DNA from: Tatumella citrea
Lineage (GTDB): Bacteria > Pseudomonadota > Gammaproteobacteria > Enterobacterales > Enterobacteriaceae
Direction: 5' to 3'
NCBI RefSeq assembly: GCF_002163585.1
Contig: NZ_CP015579.1
Coordinates: 3,968,001 to 4,032,000, forward strand
DNA length: 64,000 nt
Every line of letters starts with the position of its first letter. Within the stretch, counting starts at the first letter, position 1. The notes under the pieces are model-generated. The model was not told the DNA's origin and made no database searches. It worked only from the letters and a program-made list of their open reading frames with translations. Below are positions 41,559 through 51,555 of this stretch, in pieces. The position numbers and the translations under genes are program-made.

Positions 41559-43043
41559 ATGCAGAACGCATCATCACTTTATGCTGCTATTGATTTAGGT
41601 TCTAACAGCTTTCATATGCTGGTGGTGCGTGAAATCTCGGGAAGCATTCAGACTGTTGCCCGAATCAAACGTAAAGTGCGGCTGGCGACCGGCCTGAGTC
41701 AGGATAATCATCTGTCTGACGAGGCTATGACCCGTGGCTGGCAATGTTTGCGGCTGTTTGCAGAACAACTTCAGGATATCCCGGCAAGTCAGATTCGTGT
41801 GGTCGCTACGGCAACTTTGCGCCTGGCAACCAATGCTCAGCAGTTTCTTTCCACCGCGGAGAACATTCTGGGATGCCCTGTTGAAGTCATCAGTGGTGAG
41901 GAAGAAGCACGACTGATCTATCAGGGTGTAGCTCATACCACCGGAGGCTCTGATCAGCGTCTGGTGGTGGATATTGGTGGCGGCAGTACCGAATTAGTGA
42001 CCGGGTCCGGTTCAGATACGACAGCACTATTCAGTCTGTCTATGGGTTGTGTGACCTGGCTGGAACGCTACTTCACCGACCGTTATCTGACCCGTGAAAA
42101 TTTCGAACAGGCAGAGCTGGCGGCAAGAGAAAAAATCCGTCAGGTAGCTCCTGTTCTGCGTGAAAAAGGCTGGGAAATCTGTGTCGGTGCGTCCGGAACC
42201 GTTCAGGCATTGCAGGAAATCATGGTAGCTCAGGGGATGGATGAGCAGATCACCCTCAGCAAACTCCGGCAACTGAAACAACGCGCCATTCAGTGTGGCA
42301 AACTTGAAGAGCTGGAAATTGAAGGGCTCACTCTTGAGCGCGCGCTGGTATTCCCCAGTGGCTTATCTATTCTGATTGCGGTCTTTCAGGAATTGCAGAT
42401 TGACAGTATGACCCTGGCAGGTGGCGCATTGCGTGAAGGCCTGGTCTATGGAATGCTGAATCTGCCTATCGATAAAGATATTCGCACCCGCACCTTGCAC
42501 AATGTTCAGCGTCGCTTTGCTATTGACGGAGAACAGGCGCACCGGGTACAGCAGCTGGCCGATGTTTTTTTTCGCCAGGTGAGTCAGAGCTGGAAGCTGG
42601 ATGCCCGTTGTCGTGAGTTGCTACTCAGTGCCTGTGCAATTCATGAAATTGGCCTGAGTGTTGATCATCGCCATGCGCCGCAACATGCAGCCTACCTGGT
42701 TCGCTCTCTCGATTTACCCGGCTACACTCCCGCACAGAAAAAACTGATTTCTTCGCTGTTACAGAACCAGCAGGGAAGTATCGATCTGGCATTATTAACC
42801 CGGCAAAATGCATTGCCTCCACGCCTTGCGGAACGAATCTGTCGGTTACTTCGACTGGCGATTATTTTCTCCAGCCGTCGCCGGGATGATACTCTGCCGG
42901 CAGTCAGATTACAGGCCAGCGACGAAGCAATGCATCTGACGCTGCCTGCAGGCTGGCTTGAAGCTCACCCGTTACGGGCTGAATTCCTGGAGCAGGAATG
43001 CCATTACCAAAGTTATGTCCACTGGCTGCTGACTCTCGGCTGA
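41559..43043 (+). CDS. gppA: Guanosine pentaphosphate/exopolyphosphatase GppA
   Basis: Converts pppGpp to ppGpp and hydrolyses polyphosphate. 494 residues of the actin-like Ppx/GppA family, with the N-terminal motif [33 protein letters not shown] and the phosphate loop [12 protein letters not shown]; a C-terminal HD-like region (about 315-490) contains [12 protein letters not shown]. The start ATG at 41559 ([14 protein letters not shown]) is preferred over 41511, which lies in rhlB. Confidence 0.96.
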   Translation: MQNASSLYAAIDLGSNSFHMLVVREISGSIQTVARIKRKVRLATGLSQDNHLSDEAMTRGWQCLRLFAEQLQDIPASQIRVVATATLRLATNAQQFLSTAENILGCPVEVISGEEEARLIYQGVAHTTGGSDQRLVVDIGGGSTELVTGSGSDTTALFSLSMGCVTWLERYFTDRYLTRENFEQAELAAREKIRQVAPVLREKGWEICVGASGTVQALQEIMVAQGMDEQITLSKLRQLKQRAIQCGKLEELEIEGLTLERALVFPSGLSILIAVFQELQIDSMTLAGGALREGLVYGMLNLPIDKDIRTRTLHNVQRRFAIDGEQAHRVQQLADVFFRQVSQSWKLDARCRELLLSACAIHEIGLSVDHRHAPQHAAYLVRSLDLPGYTPAQKKLISSLLQNQQGSIDLALLTRQNALPPRLAERICRLLRLAIIFSSRRRDDTLPAVRLQASDEAMHLTLPAGWLEAHPLRAEFLEQECHYQSYVHWLLTLG

Positions 43044-43081
43044 CAACAGACACCGGCTGCATCATTGGCGGCCGGTGATAT

Positions 43082-45109
43082 TCACCCGTTTTGCTTCTTC
43101 GACTTTTCCAGCATGGCACGTAAACCTGCGACACGGCTCTGACTGTTAATCATCCTCTCTTCACTGCTGACTTTCTTGCGATCCCCTTCCCAGACCAGAT
43201 CATCCTGAGGCAGTTCCAGCAAGAAGCGGCTCGGTTCAGGACGTACCTGTTCCCCATACTGCCGGCGCTCCCGGCACAGGGTAAACGTCAGCTCTTTCTG
43301 AGCCCGGGTAATTCCAACATAAGCCAGACGCCGCTCTTCTTCGATATTGTTTTCATCAATACTGCTCTGGTGAGGCAACAGCCCCTCTTCCATTCCAACC
43401 AGATAGACGTAAGGGAACTCCAGACCTTTTGAGGCATGCAGGGTCATCAGTTGCACCTGGTCCTGGTCATCATCGCTCTCTCCCCGTTCCATCATGTCTC
43501 GCAGGGTGAACCTTGTTACCACCTGAGTCAGTGTCATCGGTTCGTCCAGTTCATTACCTTCAAGCATTTCGGTCATCCACTGGAACAACGTATTCACGTT
43601 TTTCATCCGCATTTCAGCCGCTTTCGGACTGGCTGAATTCTCAAATAACCAGCTTTCGTAACTGATTCCGTGAATAAGATCCCTGACTGCGGCAACTGGC
43701 TCACGCTCACTGAGAGTAATCACCGAATTTAGCCAGTGAGTAAAACGCTGCAGGTGCTCAAGGCTGCGCGCCGGAAGACGTTCCGCCAGCCCAAGATCAA
43801 AGCTGGCATGAAACAGGCTTTTATTGCGGATGGAAGCCCATTCCCCCAGTTTCTGCAGTGTTGTAGGGCCTATTTCACGACGCGGGGTGTTCACAATTCT
43901 CAGGAAAGCACTGTCATCTTCCTGATTAGTCAGAACCCGCAGATAGGCAAGAATATCTTTAATCTCCGGACGGGAGAAAAATGATGTCCCTCCGGAAATC
44001 CGATAGGGAATGCGGTTCTGCATCAGTAATTTTTCGAACACCCGTGACTGATGGTTGCCACGATAGAGAATTGCATAATCTCTGTAGTTCGTTTTCTGGA
44101 TAAAGTGATGGGCAATCAGTTCGCCGGTAACCCGCTCTGCTTCATGATCTTCATTGTTCGCAGTGATCACTTTTAACATGCTGCCTTCACCGAGCTCTGA
44201 AAATAGTTTCTTTTCAAATACATGCGGGTTATTAGCAATCAGGATATTTGCGGATTTTAAAATTCGCTGTGAGGAGCGGTAATTCTGTTCCAGCTTGATC
44301 ACTTCCAGCGCAGGAAAATCCTGGCTCAGTAGCACCAGATTTTGCGGTCGTGCACCACGCCATGAATAGATTGACTGATCATCATCACCTACCACTGTAA
44401 ACCGTGCCCGTGACCCAACCAGGAGCTTTACCAGCTGATACTGGCTGGTGTTGGTATCCTGATATTCATCAACCAGCAGATAGCGGATACGCTGTTGCCA
44501 ACGCTCACGGACTTCTTCATTACGCTGTAGCAACAACGTTGGCAGTAAAATCAGATCGTCGAAATCAAGCACATTGCAGGAACGCAAATGCTGATCATAT
44601 AACTGATAGCAGTGAGCAAATACGTTGTCCTGTGCCGACTTCGCTAAACCGGCTGCGGCATCAGGCAGCACCAAATCATTCTTCCAGTTGGATATGGCTG
44701 AAATCAGGTTCTGCAACAGAGTCTTGTCTTCTTCCAGCCAGGGCTTTGTCAGCTCTTTCAGCAACGCCAGCTGGTCCTGATCATCAAACAAAGAGAAGTT
44801 AGATTTCATGCCCAGCGCGGCATATTCGCGTTTGATGATTTCCAGCCCCAGCGTATGAAACGTCGAGATCAGCAGACCCCGGGCCTCTTTACGGCCTAAC
44901 GTCTGTGCGACACGCTCTTTCATCTCCCTGGATGCTTTGTTGGTAAAAGTCACCGCTGCAATATGTCTGGCCTGATAACCACAGGCCCGAATCAGATGGG
45001 CTATCTTGTTGGTGATGACCCGGGTTTTGCCGGAACCGGCACCCGCCAGCACCAGACAAGGACCGGAAACATACTCAACGGCATGTTGCTGACTGGGGTT
45101 TAAACGCAT
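43082..45109 (-). CDS. rep: ATP-dependent DNA helicase Rep
   Basis: Superfamily 1 3'-to-5' helicase that clears proteins ahead of replication forks. 675 residues beginning [16 protein letters not shown], Walker [35 protein letters not shown] frame extension to 45157 is not supported. The C-terminal tail, which in E. coli contacts DnaB, is divergent but present. Confidence 0.96.
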   Translation of the reverse strand: MRLNPSQQHAVEYVSGPCLVLAGAGSGKTRVITNKIAHLIRACGYQARHIAAVTFTNKASREMKERVAQTLGRKEARGLLISTFHTLGLEIIKREYAALGMKSNFSLFDDQDQLALLKELTKPWLEEDKTLLQNLISAISNWKNDLVLPDAAAGLAKSAQDNVFAHCYQLYDQHLRSCNVLDFDDLILLPTLLLQRNEEVRERWQQRIRYLLVDEYQDTNTSQYQLVKLLVGSRARFTVVGDDDQSIYSWRGARPQNLVLLSQDFPALEVIKLEQNYRSSQRILKSANILIANNPHVFEKKLFSELGEGSMLKVITANNEDHEAERVTGELIAHHFIQKTNYRDYAILYRGNHQSRVFEKLLMQNRIPYRISGGTSFFSRPEIKDILAYLRVLTNQEDDSAFLRIVNTPRREIGPTTLQKLGEWASIRNKSLFHASFDLGLAERLPARSLEHLQRFTHWLNSVITLSEREPVAAVRDLIHGISYESWLFENSASPKAAEMRMKNVNTLFQWMTEMLEGNELDEPMTLTQVVTRFTLRDMMERGESDDDQDQVQLMTLHASKGLEFPYVYLVGMEEGLLPHQSSIDENNIEEERRLAYVGITRAQKELTFTLCRERRQYGEQVRPEPSRFLLELPQDDLVWEGDRKKVSSEERMINSQSRVAGLRAMLEKSKKQNG

Positions 45110-45189
45110 AAAAAATCGCTCTGTCGATAACTGAAAGGATGATATATAAAGCGGCAAGTATACACATCTCAGACTGCCGGAGCAGAAAT

Positions 45190-45471
45190 ATGGCTAAAAC
45201 AGCCGCCGCATTACATATTCTGGTCAAAGAAGAAGCTCAGGCGAAGGAACTACTGCTTCGCCTGCAAAAAGGTGCCAGTTTTCAGCAACTGGCAAAAAAG
45301 TACTCCACCTGCCCTTCCGGAAGAAAAGGTGGTGAACTGGGCGAATTCAGACGCGGCCAGATGGTTCCGGCCTTTGATAAGGCGGCGTTTTCCTGTCCGT
45401 TACTCACTCCATATGGCCCGGTAAAAACCAGTTTCGGATACCATATTATCAAAGTCCTGTGGCGTAACTGA
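45190..45471 (+). CDS. ppiC: Peptidyl-prolyl cis-trans isomerase C (parvulin)
   Basis: 93-residue cytoplasmic parvulin: [43 protein letters not shown] and the C-terminal [10 protein letters not shown] are the conserved active-site segments. The ATG at 45190 follows ggag; the longer frame from 45139 is rejected. Divergent from rep as in E. coli. Immediately beyond it the gene order changes (ilvC absent, yhjJ present). Confidence 0.95.
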   Translation: MAKTAAALHILVKEEAQAKELLLRLQKGASFQQLAKKYSTCPSGRKGGELGEFRRGQMVPAFDKAAFSCPLLTPYGPVKTSFGYHIIKVLWRN

Positions 45472-45493
45472 GTCTCTTCCCCTTACGCCACAG
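45457..45493. terminator. Hairpin between convergent ppiC and yhjJ
   Basis: CTGTGGCGTAA and TTACGCCACAG form a perfect 11-bp stem spanning the ppiC stop codon. There is no T-tract. Probably a bidirectional transcript-end hairpin. Confidence 0.5.
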
Positions 45494-45512
45494 GTCGCCC
45501 TGAAGATTGTTG

Positions 45513-46982
45513 TTACTGATTCGCTGCCGGTACCGGAGTATGGCTGTCGCCACTGTCAGCAACAGGACTGACAATTCCGTCAAAGCGTGCTTTCAGGCTG
45601 CTGACCGGAATTTCTGCCTCACCCTGTGGCTGTACCAGTACCATACTCAACGGTTGCGACAGCTGCAAATGCAGCTCGTGATTCAGCGCTTCCAGGGTTA
45701 ATCCCCCAAGGAAAGCCTGACGTAGCCGCTGATACTGCTCCGGTGATATATCTACCACCGCATTCTGCTGTGACCGCAGACGCTGTGACATCAGTGTTTG
45801 CGTACCGGTACGGGCATAGGTTGCAAAGAGTGTATTCAGTTCCGTCAGTTTTCTGGACATCAGGCTATCGAACTCAGCCTGGGTCAGACCTTTATCCCGC
45901 AGGTTTGCAAAATCCGTTGCCACTTTCTCTACCTGGCCAGGCATCTTCTCTGCAGAAGTATCAATATTCAGACCACACTGCGCACGCTGATAAAACACGC
46001 GGCAATCCAGACCGAAGCGGGTATCAGTATTCGTCGCATCAGGTTCAGCGGGCTGCAGGTGCCAGTACAACACTTCACGCGCCAGGTCTCCCAGCCAGTA
46101 TTGCTGTAAAGACTGAGAGTCAGTGATCGGTGACCATGGCATATCCCAAATCAGCGATAACCTGTCTCCGACACCCTGGCTATCAACCAGATTGACTGCC
46201 TGGTTCGGTAGCGGAGGTAAAACAGCCACCGAAGGCGGGCTACTGCGCTTTCCAGACAGTGACGCAAAAATTTTGCCTATCTGTTCACATATTGTACGGG
46301 TATCTACATTCCCGACCACATAGAGTGTCATTGCATCCGGCGTGTACCATTTATGATAAAAACTGTTCAACTGTGCAATATCCACCGGAACAGCACTGCC
46401 CGCCTGCGGGTCGTGTGCCAGCAGGGCCGAACCTTTCAGGCGATAACGCCACCAGACATCACCGGGATTAGCCGGCCAGCTGGCTGTAGGATCAGAAGCG
46501 TTCAGTGCGGCATTAACCATCTGTTGGTTAATCACCATGTTACCGGCGGTACCCGCCAGCCATTGTAATGCATCTTTGATTAAATCCGGACGATTGGCAG
46601 GCAGGCTCAGGTTGTACTGAGTAAAATCATAGGATGTCACTGCCGGCGCTAATGTACTGTTCTGATCGATGCTTTGCCGCCATAATTTTCTCTGCGTGGC
46701 GGCATTAATTGCTGTGTTATGAACCAGCGCCAGCCGGGTCAGCAGATGGCTGTAACCCGCTTGTAATGCGCTTTCGTTCAGCGATCCACTTTCGACCACT
46801 AAGCGTATTTCAATGCTGTCTGTCGGACGCTGGGGTGTCGAAAGCACCTGCCAGCCGAAACCATTTTTTAGTTTCCCCTGTTGCCAGGCAGGATCTGGCT
46901 GAAGGGCCTCAGCGTGCAACGTGAAACTGGCTGCGACGAATATCACTCCGCCCACCCAGTGCATAAATTTGGTGCCCTGCAT
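45513..46982 (-). CDS. yhjJ: Inactive M16 peptidase homologue YhjJ
   Basis: 489-residue periplasmic member of the insulinase/processing-peptidase family. A signal peptide of about 23 residues (ending HAEA) precedes LQPDPAWQQG, identical to the start of mature E. coli YhjJ. The catalytic HxxEH is replaced: the corresponding segment reads SGSLNESALQAGYSHLL, so peptidase activity is not expected. The second family domain (about 200-470) contains WYTPDAMTLYVVGNVD. Start at 46982 (MQGTK) with gggg upstream; 47000 is an unlikely alternative. Confidence 0.93.
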   Translation of the reverse strand: MQGTKFMHWVGGVIFVAASFTLHAEALQPDPAWQQGKLKNGFGWQVLSTPQRPTDSIEIRLVVESGSLNESALQAGYSHLLTRLALVHNTAINAATQRKLWRQSIDQNSTLAPAVTSYDFTQYNLSLPANRPDLIKDALQWLAGTAGNMVINQQMVNAALNASDPTASWPANPGDVWWRYRLKGSALLAHDPQAGSAVPVDIAQLNSFYHKWYTPDAMTLYVVGNVDTRTICEQIGKIFASLSGKRSSPPSVAVLPPLPNQAVNLVDSQGVGDRLSLIWDMPWSPITDSQSLQQYWLGDLAREVLYWHLQPAEPDATNTDTRFGLDCRVFYQRAQCGLNIDTSAEKMPGQVEKVATDFANLRDKGLTQAEFDSLMSRKLTELNTLFATYARTGTQTLMSQRLRSQQNAVVDISPEQYQRLRQAFLGGLTLEALNHELHLQLSQPLSMVLVQPQGEAEIPVSSLKARFDGIVSPVADSGDSHTPVPAANQ

Positions 46983-47358
46983 GTGAACCCCTACATTCAA
47001 ATGGTGAAAAACATCATTTTCACTGGCATTTCATTGCCATACATACGTTCCCGGTAATTCTGAATACTGCTTTTGATAGAACATCGCTTTTTGGACCACA
47101 GAAAAAACCGGATGTCGCGCGACATGATAAAAAATATTCAGAAAATTTCGGGCTTTATTATCCAAAAGTCAGGCACTGCGGCAAGGAAAAAGCGAAAAAT
47201 ATCGGAAATATTCGGGGAAATAGCATGATTACAGAAAAACACGCTGCCAACGTCGGCAGAATGACGGGAAATACAGCGGTTTTTGCAGAAAAGTGACAGC
47301 ACAAAAAGCACAGTCACTGCCCGCCAGATTTACGGGCAGGAGAACCTCTGTGTTATTT
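46983..47358. other. Intergenic region yhjJ to TetR gene
   Basis: About 375 bases. It contains the perfect 14-bp palindrome ATGTCGCGCGACAT at 47112-47125, within A/T-rich surroundings 130 bases upstream of yhjJ. No gene or terminator was recognised. Confidence 0.5.
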
Positions 47359-47979
47359 CTACACCCTGGCAGTCAGTTTTGCGGCATCCCATAATGTCAG
47401 GATCTGTCCAATGGCCTGTTCAATATCCTGCTGAGGAACATTGTCCCGGGCCTGGGTGGAAATCCCCAGCATAAAACTGTCAAAAACAGTAGCTAATGCC
47501 AGAGTAGCAGGCGCATTTTCTAATTCACCACTATCAATAGCGCGATCAATGCAGAACCGGATACCGTCCCGGGTTCTCTGGCGCGAGGCAGTCAGAGGAG
47601 CCAGTATCGCCCTGTCCTGCTCCGCAATGCAGGACATTGCTCCGAGTGCAACCATGCAACCACGGGGATGGCTTTCCTCATATTGCATCCGTAATGATCC
47701 CCTGAATGCACTTTCCAGCGCCAGCCGGGGAGCCAGGCTTTCATCCCAAAGCGTTTCCGTAACCCTGGCGTGTGTTTGCAGGTAACACTCTACCGCTTCC
47801 CGGAATAATGCTTCTTTCGAACCGAATGCCGCGTAAAAACTGGGGGCCGTAATTCCGCCGCCAATGGCCGCTTTCAGCTGAGAAAGAGAAGTGGCGTCAT
47901 AGCCATTCTGCCAGAACAGATGCATGGCACTAATTACCGCTTGCTGTCTGTCGAATTGTCTTGGTCGTCCAGCTTTCAT
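47359..47979 (-). CDS. TetR-family repressor divergent from MFS efflux gene
   Basis: 206 residues. N-terminal helix-turn-helix: AVISAMHLFWQNGYDATSLSQLKAAIGGGITAPSFYAAFGSKEALFREAV. The C-terminal ligand domain carries a cysteine-containing ESHPRGCMVALGAMSC segment common in TetR proteins of the NemR/AcrR-like branch. The ATG follows aggagggg. It is divergent from the MFS gene at 48152, and a 30-bp dyad overlapping the pump promoter fits as operator. Likely a local repressor; the ligand is unknown. Confidence 0.88.
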   Translation of the reverse strand: MKAGRPRQFDRQQAVISAMHLFWQNGYDATSLSQLKAAIGGGITAPSFYAAFGSKEALFREAVECYLQTHARVTETLWDESLAPRLALESAFRGSLRMQYEESHPRGCMVALGAMSCIAEQDRAILAPLTASRQRTRDGIRFCIDRAIDSGELENAPATLALATVFDSFMLGISTQARDNVPQQDIEQAIGQILTLWDAAKLTARV

Positions 47980-48024
47980 TGTTCCCCTCCTGAGTTAATT
48001 AAATACTAATTGATACATATTTAT

Positions 48025-48054
48025 TTGACAACCTGAGTGGTGGCGCTTAATTAT
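48025..48054 (+). promoter_or_regulatory. Candidate promoter of MFS pump gene
   Basis: Perfect -35 TTGACA at 48025-48030 with an 18-base spacer to AATTAT at 48049-48054; the -10 lies inside the dyad operator. Confidence 0.5.
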
Positions 48055-48076
48055 ATATCGACCGGTATATAATTAA
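48047..48076. promoter_or_regulatory. Dyad operator, probable TetR-family site
   Basis: TTAATTATATA-tcgaccgg-TATATAATTAA: a perfect 11-bp inverted repeat with 8-base spacer between the divergent TetR and MFS genes. Overlap with the pump -10 suggests repression. Confidence 0.65.
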
Positions 48077-48151
48077 TATCCCCGGTGTATGGCAGGGAAA
48101 GACTCTGGTCGAACCCTGCTTTTCTTTCCCTGCACAACGGAACCTGAACAC

Positions 48152-49339
48152 ATGCAATCTCACTCAGAACCCGCCTCGCAGCTACCGGTATCCGCACTAC
48201 TGGCACTGGCGATGACCGGATTTATCTGCATTCTGACCGAAACCATTCCGGCCGGGCTTCTGCCGCTCATCAGTCAGAGTCTGGCTATCTCCCCCTCACT
48301 GGCAGGCCAGATGGTAACCGCCTACGCGGCCGGATCGCTGCTGTTAGCTATCCCGTTAACTTTACTTACCCGTTCATGGCCGGGCCGCAGGGTGTTATTA
48401 CTGACTGTCCTTGGCTTTATGGTGTTTAACACCCTGACGGCAATTTCTGACAACGTCGCAGTAATTATGGTCGCCCGATTCATGGCCGGAGCCTGTGCCG
48501 GACTGGCATGGAGCCTGCTGGCTGGCTTTGCCCGCAGAATGGTAACGCCATCATTACAGGGGCGCGCATTGGCCATAGCGATGGCAGGCACCCCGGTTGC
48601 ATTGTCTCTGGGAGTCCCGGCAGGGACCTGGATGGGTGAGTTGGCTGGCTGGCGCCTGACATTTATGGCAATGTCCGGATTATCACTGATACTGACCGGC
48701 TGGATATTGCTGTCAGTGCCGAAAGTCGCAGCAGAACCTGACACGCAAAAGACCACACTCCGTACAGCCCTTCTGACACCGGGTGTCAGGCCGGTTCTGG
48801 TTGTCGTGTTAGGCTGGATGCTGGCTCATAATATCCTCTATACCTATATTACCCCGTTTATTACCCCGGCAGGCCTTGCTCCGCGGGTAGACCTGGTGTT
48901 GCTGGTTTTTGGCCTGACGGCTCTGGTCGGAATTGCGATTACCGGATATGTGGTTGACCATTATCTGCGTCAGGCAGTACTTCTGTCAGTTGGTGGATTT
49001 GCCCTGGTGGCACTGCTGTTTAGCATGTATGGCACTTCTTCTCTGGCAATTTATGCCGGAACAGCACTATGGGGGCTGACATTCGGTGGAGCTGCGACCT
49101 TGCTACAAACTGCACTGGCAGATGCTTCCGGAAAACATGCGGATGTGGCTCTGTCACTCAATGTAGTGACATGGAACAGTGCCATTGCACTGGGTGGGAT
49201 TTTCGGCGGGCTACTGCTCAGACATGACGGCAGTCAGTCGTTGCCGTGGGTATTACTGCTATTGCTGTTGGTCACTCTGGTGGTGGTATGGAGGGCAGGA
49301 AGTCATGGCTTCCCTGCAGGTGCAAGGGGTAACAGATAG
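48152..49339 (+). CDS. MFS transporter, DHA1 drug-efflux type (paralogue)
   Basis: About 395 residues with 12 hydrophobic segments. It shares the same pattern as the pump at 7593: ALAMTGFICILTETIPAG, AGQMVTAYAAGSLLLAIPLTL, RFMAGACAGLAWSLLAGFARRM and VALSLGVPAGTWMG. The two are clear paralogues. The frame is open from 48089; ATG at 48152 (MQSHSEPASQLPVSALL) gives the family-like N-terminus, although its ribosome site is weak (cggaac). A strong terminator follows. Probably a proton antiporter controlled by the TetR protein next to it. Confidence 0.86.
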   Translation: MQSHSEPASQLPVSALLALAMTGFICILTETIPAGLLPLISQSLAISPSLAGQMVTAYAAGSLLLAIPLTLLTRSWPGRRVLLLTVLGFMVFNTLTAISDNVAVIMVARFMAGACAGLAWSLLAGFARRMVTPSLQGRALAIAMAGTPVALSLGVPAGTWMGELAGWRLTFMAMSGLSLILTGWILLSVPKVAAEPDTQKTTLRTALLTPGVRPVLVVVLGWMLAHNILYTYITPFITPAGLAPRVDLVLLVFGLTALVGIAITGYVVDHYLRQAVLLSVGGFALVALLFSMYGTSSLAIYAGTALWGLTFGGAATLLQTALADASGKHADVALSLNVVTWNSAIALGGIFGGLLLRHDGSQSLPWVLLLLLLVTLVVVWRAGSHGFPAGARGNR

Positions 49340-49350
49340 AATACCAGCCA

Positions 49351-49378
49351 GGGACCGTTAACCACGGTCCCGGCTTTT
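49351..49378 (+). terminator. Terminator between MFS gene and pdeK
   Basis: GGGACCGT-taacc-ACGGTCCC followed by ggcTTTT; perfect 8-bp stem between convergent genes. Confidence 0.8.
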
Positions 49379-49379
49379 A

Positions 49380-51374
49380 TCAGATTTCACTGACCGGGGC
49401 GACCAGCCATTGTTCATTAAACACCTGCTCAGACAGCGCCGGAGAATAAAGATAACCCTGGGCAATATGAATCCCGCGGGCCAGCAACCAGTCGCGTTGT
49501 TCGGTAGTTTCAACACCTTCAGCAATCACATCCAGCTGCATAATATCGGCGATTGAACCGACAATACGCACCATTGTGTCATCAGCGGGCAGCCCGGCGA
49601 CAAAACTGCGGTCCAGCTTCAGGCGACGTACCGGCAGAGAACGGAACTGATGCAGATAATGCAGGTTAGAATACCCCATACCAAAATCATCCAGTACCAC
49701 CGACACTCCGGTTTTCTCGATGGGGCGCAGCAGTTCCATCGCCCGTTCAGTATCATCAATTTTGGCCGTTTCCGTCAGTTCCAGTACAAAGCTGCCGGGG
49801 TTGATTTTCAGTTCGCTGAGTAAATTCTGTAAATGGCTCACCATCAGCGGATCCTGCAATTGCAACGCCGAAGTATTTACACTCAGTGGCAGCATAATCC
49901 CGTGAGCCTGCCAGTTTGCCAGAATCCGGCAAGCCTCTTCGAAAACCCAACGGCCGATTTCCGGCATTACGCCGATATCTTCGGCTGTGGTAATAAAATC
50001 TTCCGGCAGCGAGTATTTTCCGTCATCACGACGGATACGTAATAATGCCTCTGCCCCCACCAGTTTACCGCTGTTCATATCAACCTGTGGCTGGAGATAC
50101 AGAGCATATTCTTTTTCATGGATCCCCTGCAGGATGTCATGGAACTGCGCCAAACGGGTTTTAGCCCGCTCGGTCATTTTCGGGTCAAAAAACAGGATCT
50201 GATTGCCGTTTTCTCTGGTAGCCGACATCATTGCCGAAATACCATGTTCCAGAAAATCCACGGCACTCAGATTCTCAGAATGCCGGCTGGCCAGGCCAAT
50301 ACTAACCACCGGACGCAGAGGCATATCCTGTAGGGTCAGTGGCTGAATCAGTTCGTCCATGACTAACTGTGCCTGTCGCATCAATAATAAAGGCTGCACG
50401 GCATGTTCATAAAACATCACAAAATCTGTGGCTGACAACTGAGCCAGCTGTATACCCAATCCCAGAGTACGGCGTAATTTATCCGCCAGTAGTTTCTGTA
50501 ACAGCTCTTTATTCTTCGGGCTCAGGATGTCGGGCAGTACACCAATACGCAATACCATCAATCCCACTGACTGGCCCTGGCCTTTCTGGCGCAGAAATTG
50601 TTCAAGCAGCGCCAGAAAAAGTGTGCGGTTAGGTAACCCGGTAAATCTGAAATGAGTATTCAGACGTTCCACTTCTTCGTGTGCCGAATCGGCGATCGCC
50701 TGGTTCTGATTAACCGAACGCACCAGTACGCCGATTTCATCATCATGGTGGTTCTCCGGCATCATCAGTTGCTTACCCGGATTGTCCTGTAAATCACGGC
50801 AAATACTACGCAGTGGATGAACCATCAGGCGGTTGATAAACCAGCTAACCGATACAGATAAAACCAGTGCTAACAACAAGCTGGTAATGACCATCGTCGA
50901 TAAGGTGCTCAGGATAAACTGATAAACCCGATAAGAATCCGCTTCCAGAACCAGCCAGGCCAGAGGTTTGGGTAATCCGGCCTGTTCAGTCGAATAGAGA
51001 GGTACCGTTATTTTGACCGGCAACTGAAAAACACTGGCAATAAACCGCGGTACTTTTACCTGCTGATTACGGGAAAAATCGACCTGTAAGGCTTCCAGTT
51101 GGTCGGGTAAACGAATATCTGCGCGCCCCAAAATTCCGGCAGGTTTCAGAGTGTTTAACAGATGTTCCGCCGCAGGAATATCGGCTTTTAGCACCGCTTC
51201 GGTCAGTGGCTGGCGTACAGTATGAGCAATATTTTCCATTTGCTGTGCATACTCAATCCTGCGCTGCTGCACAAAATGAAACAGCTGCACCGCGATAAAA
51301 ATACAAATAACCACAATTGCCACGGCGGAGACACTTGCCATCTGTTTAATTGTGAGGGAGCGTTGAACGCGCAC
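49380..51374 (-). CDS. pdeK: Cyclic-di-GMP phosphodiesterase PdeK (YhjK/HmsP type)
   Basis: 664-residue inner-membrane protein: transmembrane helices near residues 15-35 and 155-185 enclosing a periplasmic sensor region, a HAMP-like segment (MVHPLRSICRDLQDN), a degenerate GGDEF domain (active-site motif replaced by ATDFVMF) and an EAL domain from about 400. The EAL motif lies in VGAEALLRIRR, and DDFGMGYSNL and the ending IAQGYLYSPAL are typical of active phosphodiesterases. It starts MRVQRSLTIKQMA as in E. coli. In E. coli this gene borders the bcs cellulose cluster; here that cluster is absent and dppF follows. Confidence 0.93.
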   Translation of the reverse strand: MRVQRSLTIKQMASVSAVAIVVICIFIAVQLFHFVQQRRIEYAQQMENIAHTVRQPLTEAVLKADIPAAEHLLNTLKPAGILGRADIRLPDQLEALQVDFSRNQQVKVPRFIASVFQLPVKITVPLYSTEQAGLPKPLAWLVLEADSYRVYQFILSTLSTMVITSLLLALVLSVSVSWFINRLMVHPLRSICRDLQDNPGKQLMMPENHHDDEIGVLVRSVNQNQAIADSAHEEVERLNTHFRFTGLPNRTLFLALLEQFLRQKGQGQSVGLMVLRIGVLPDILSPKNKELLQKLLADKLRRTLGLGIQLAQLSATDFVMFYEHAVQPLLLMRQAQLVMDELIQPLTLQDMPLRPVVSIGLASRHSENLSAVDFLEHGISAMMSATRENGNQILFFDPKMTERAKTRLAQFHDILQGIHEKEYALYLQPQVDMNSGKLVGAEALLRIRRDDGKYSLPEDFITTAEDIGVMPEIGRWVFEEACRILANWQAHGIMLPLSVNTSALQLQDPLMVSHLQNLLSELKINPGSFVLELTETAKIDDTERAMELLRPIEKTGVSVVLDDFGMGYSNLHYLHQFRSLPVRRLKLDRSFVAGLPADDTMVRIVGSIADIMQLDVIAEGVETTEQRDWLLARGIHIAQGYLYSPALSEQVFNEQWLVAPVSEI

Positions 51375-51555
51375 TATGGGCTCCGGACCGGTATCGGTAA
51401 ATTCCCCAAGTATATATTAAGAGTGAGTTCCCGCTATCAGGTATCACCGCTCAATAACCGGAAATTAGGTAAAATCCTGGCTAAAAGAAGAAACTACCAG
51501 CACGTAGCTATTCCCGGACTCTTACCTGAAAAGCCCGGGGAACAGCAGACCCGGT

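Noticed and set aside
48089..48151. Extended N-terminus of the second MFS pump
   Set aside because: The added residues overlap the operator/promoter region and do not resemble the paralogue N-terminus.
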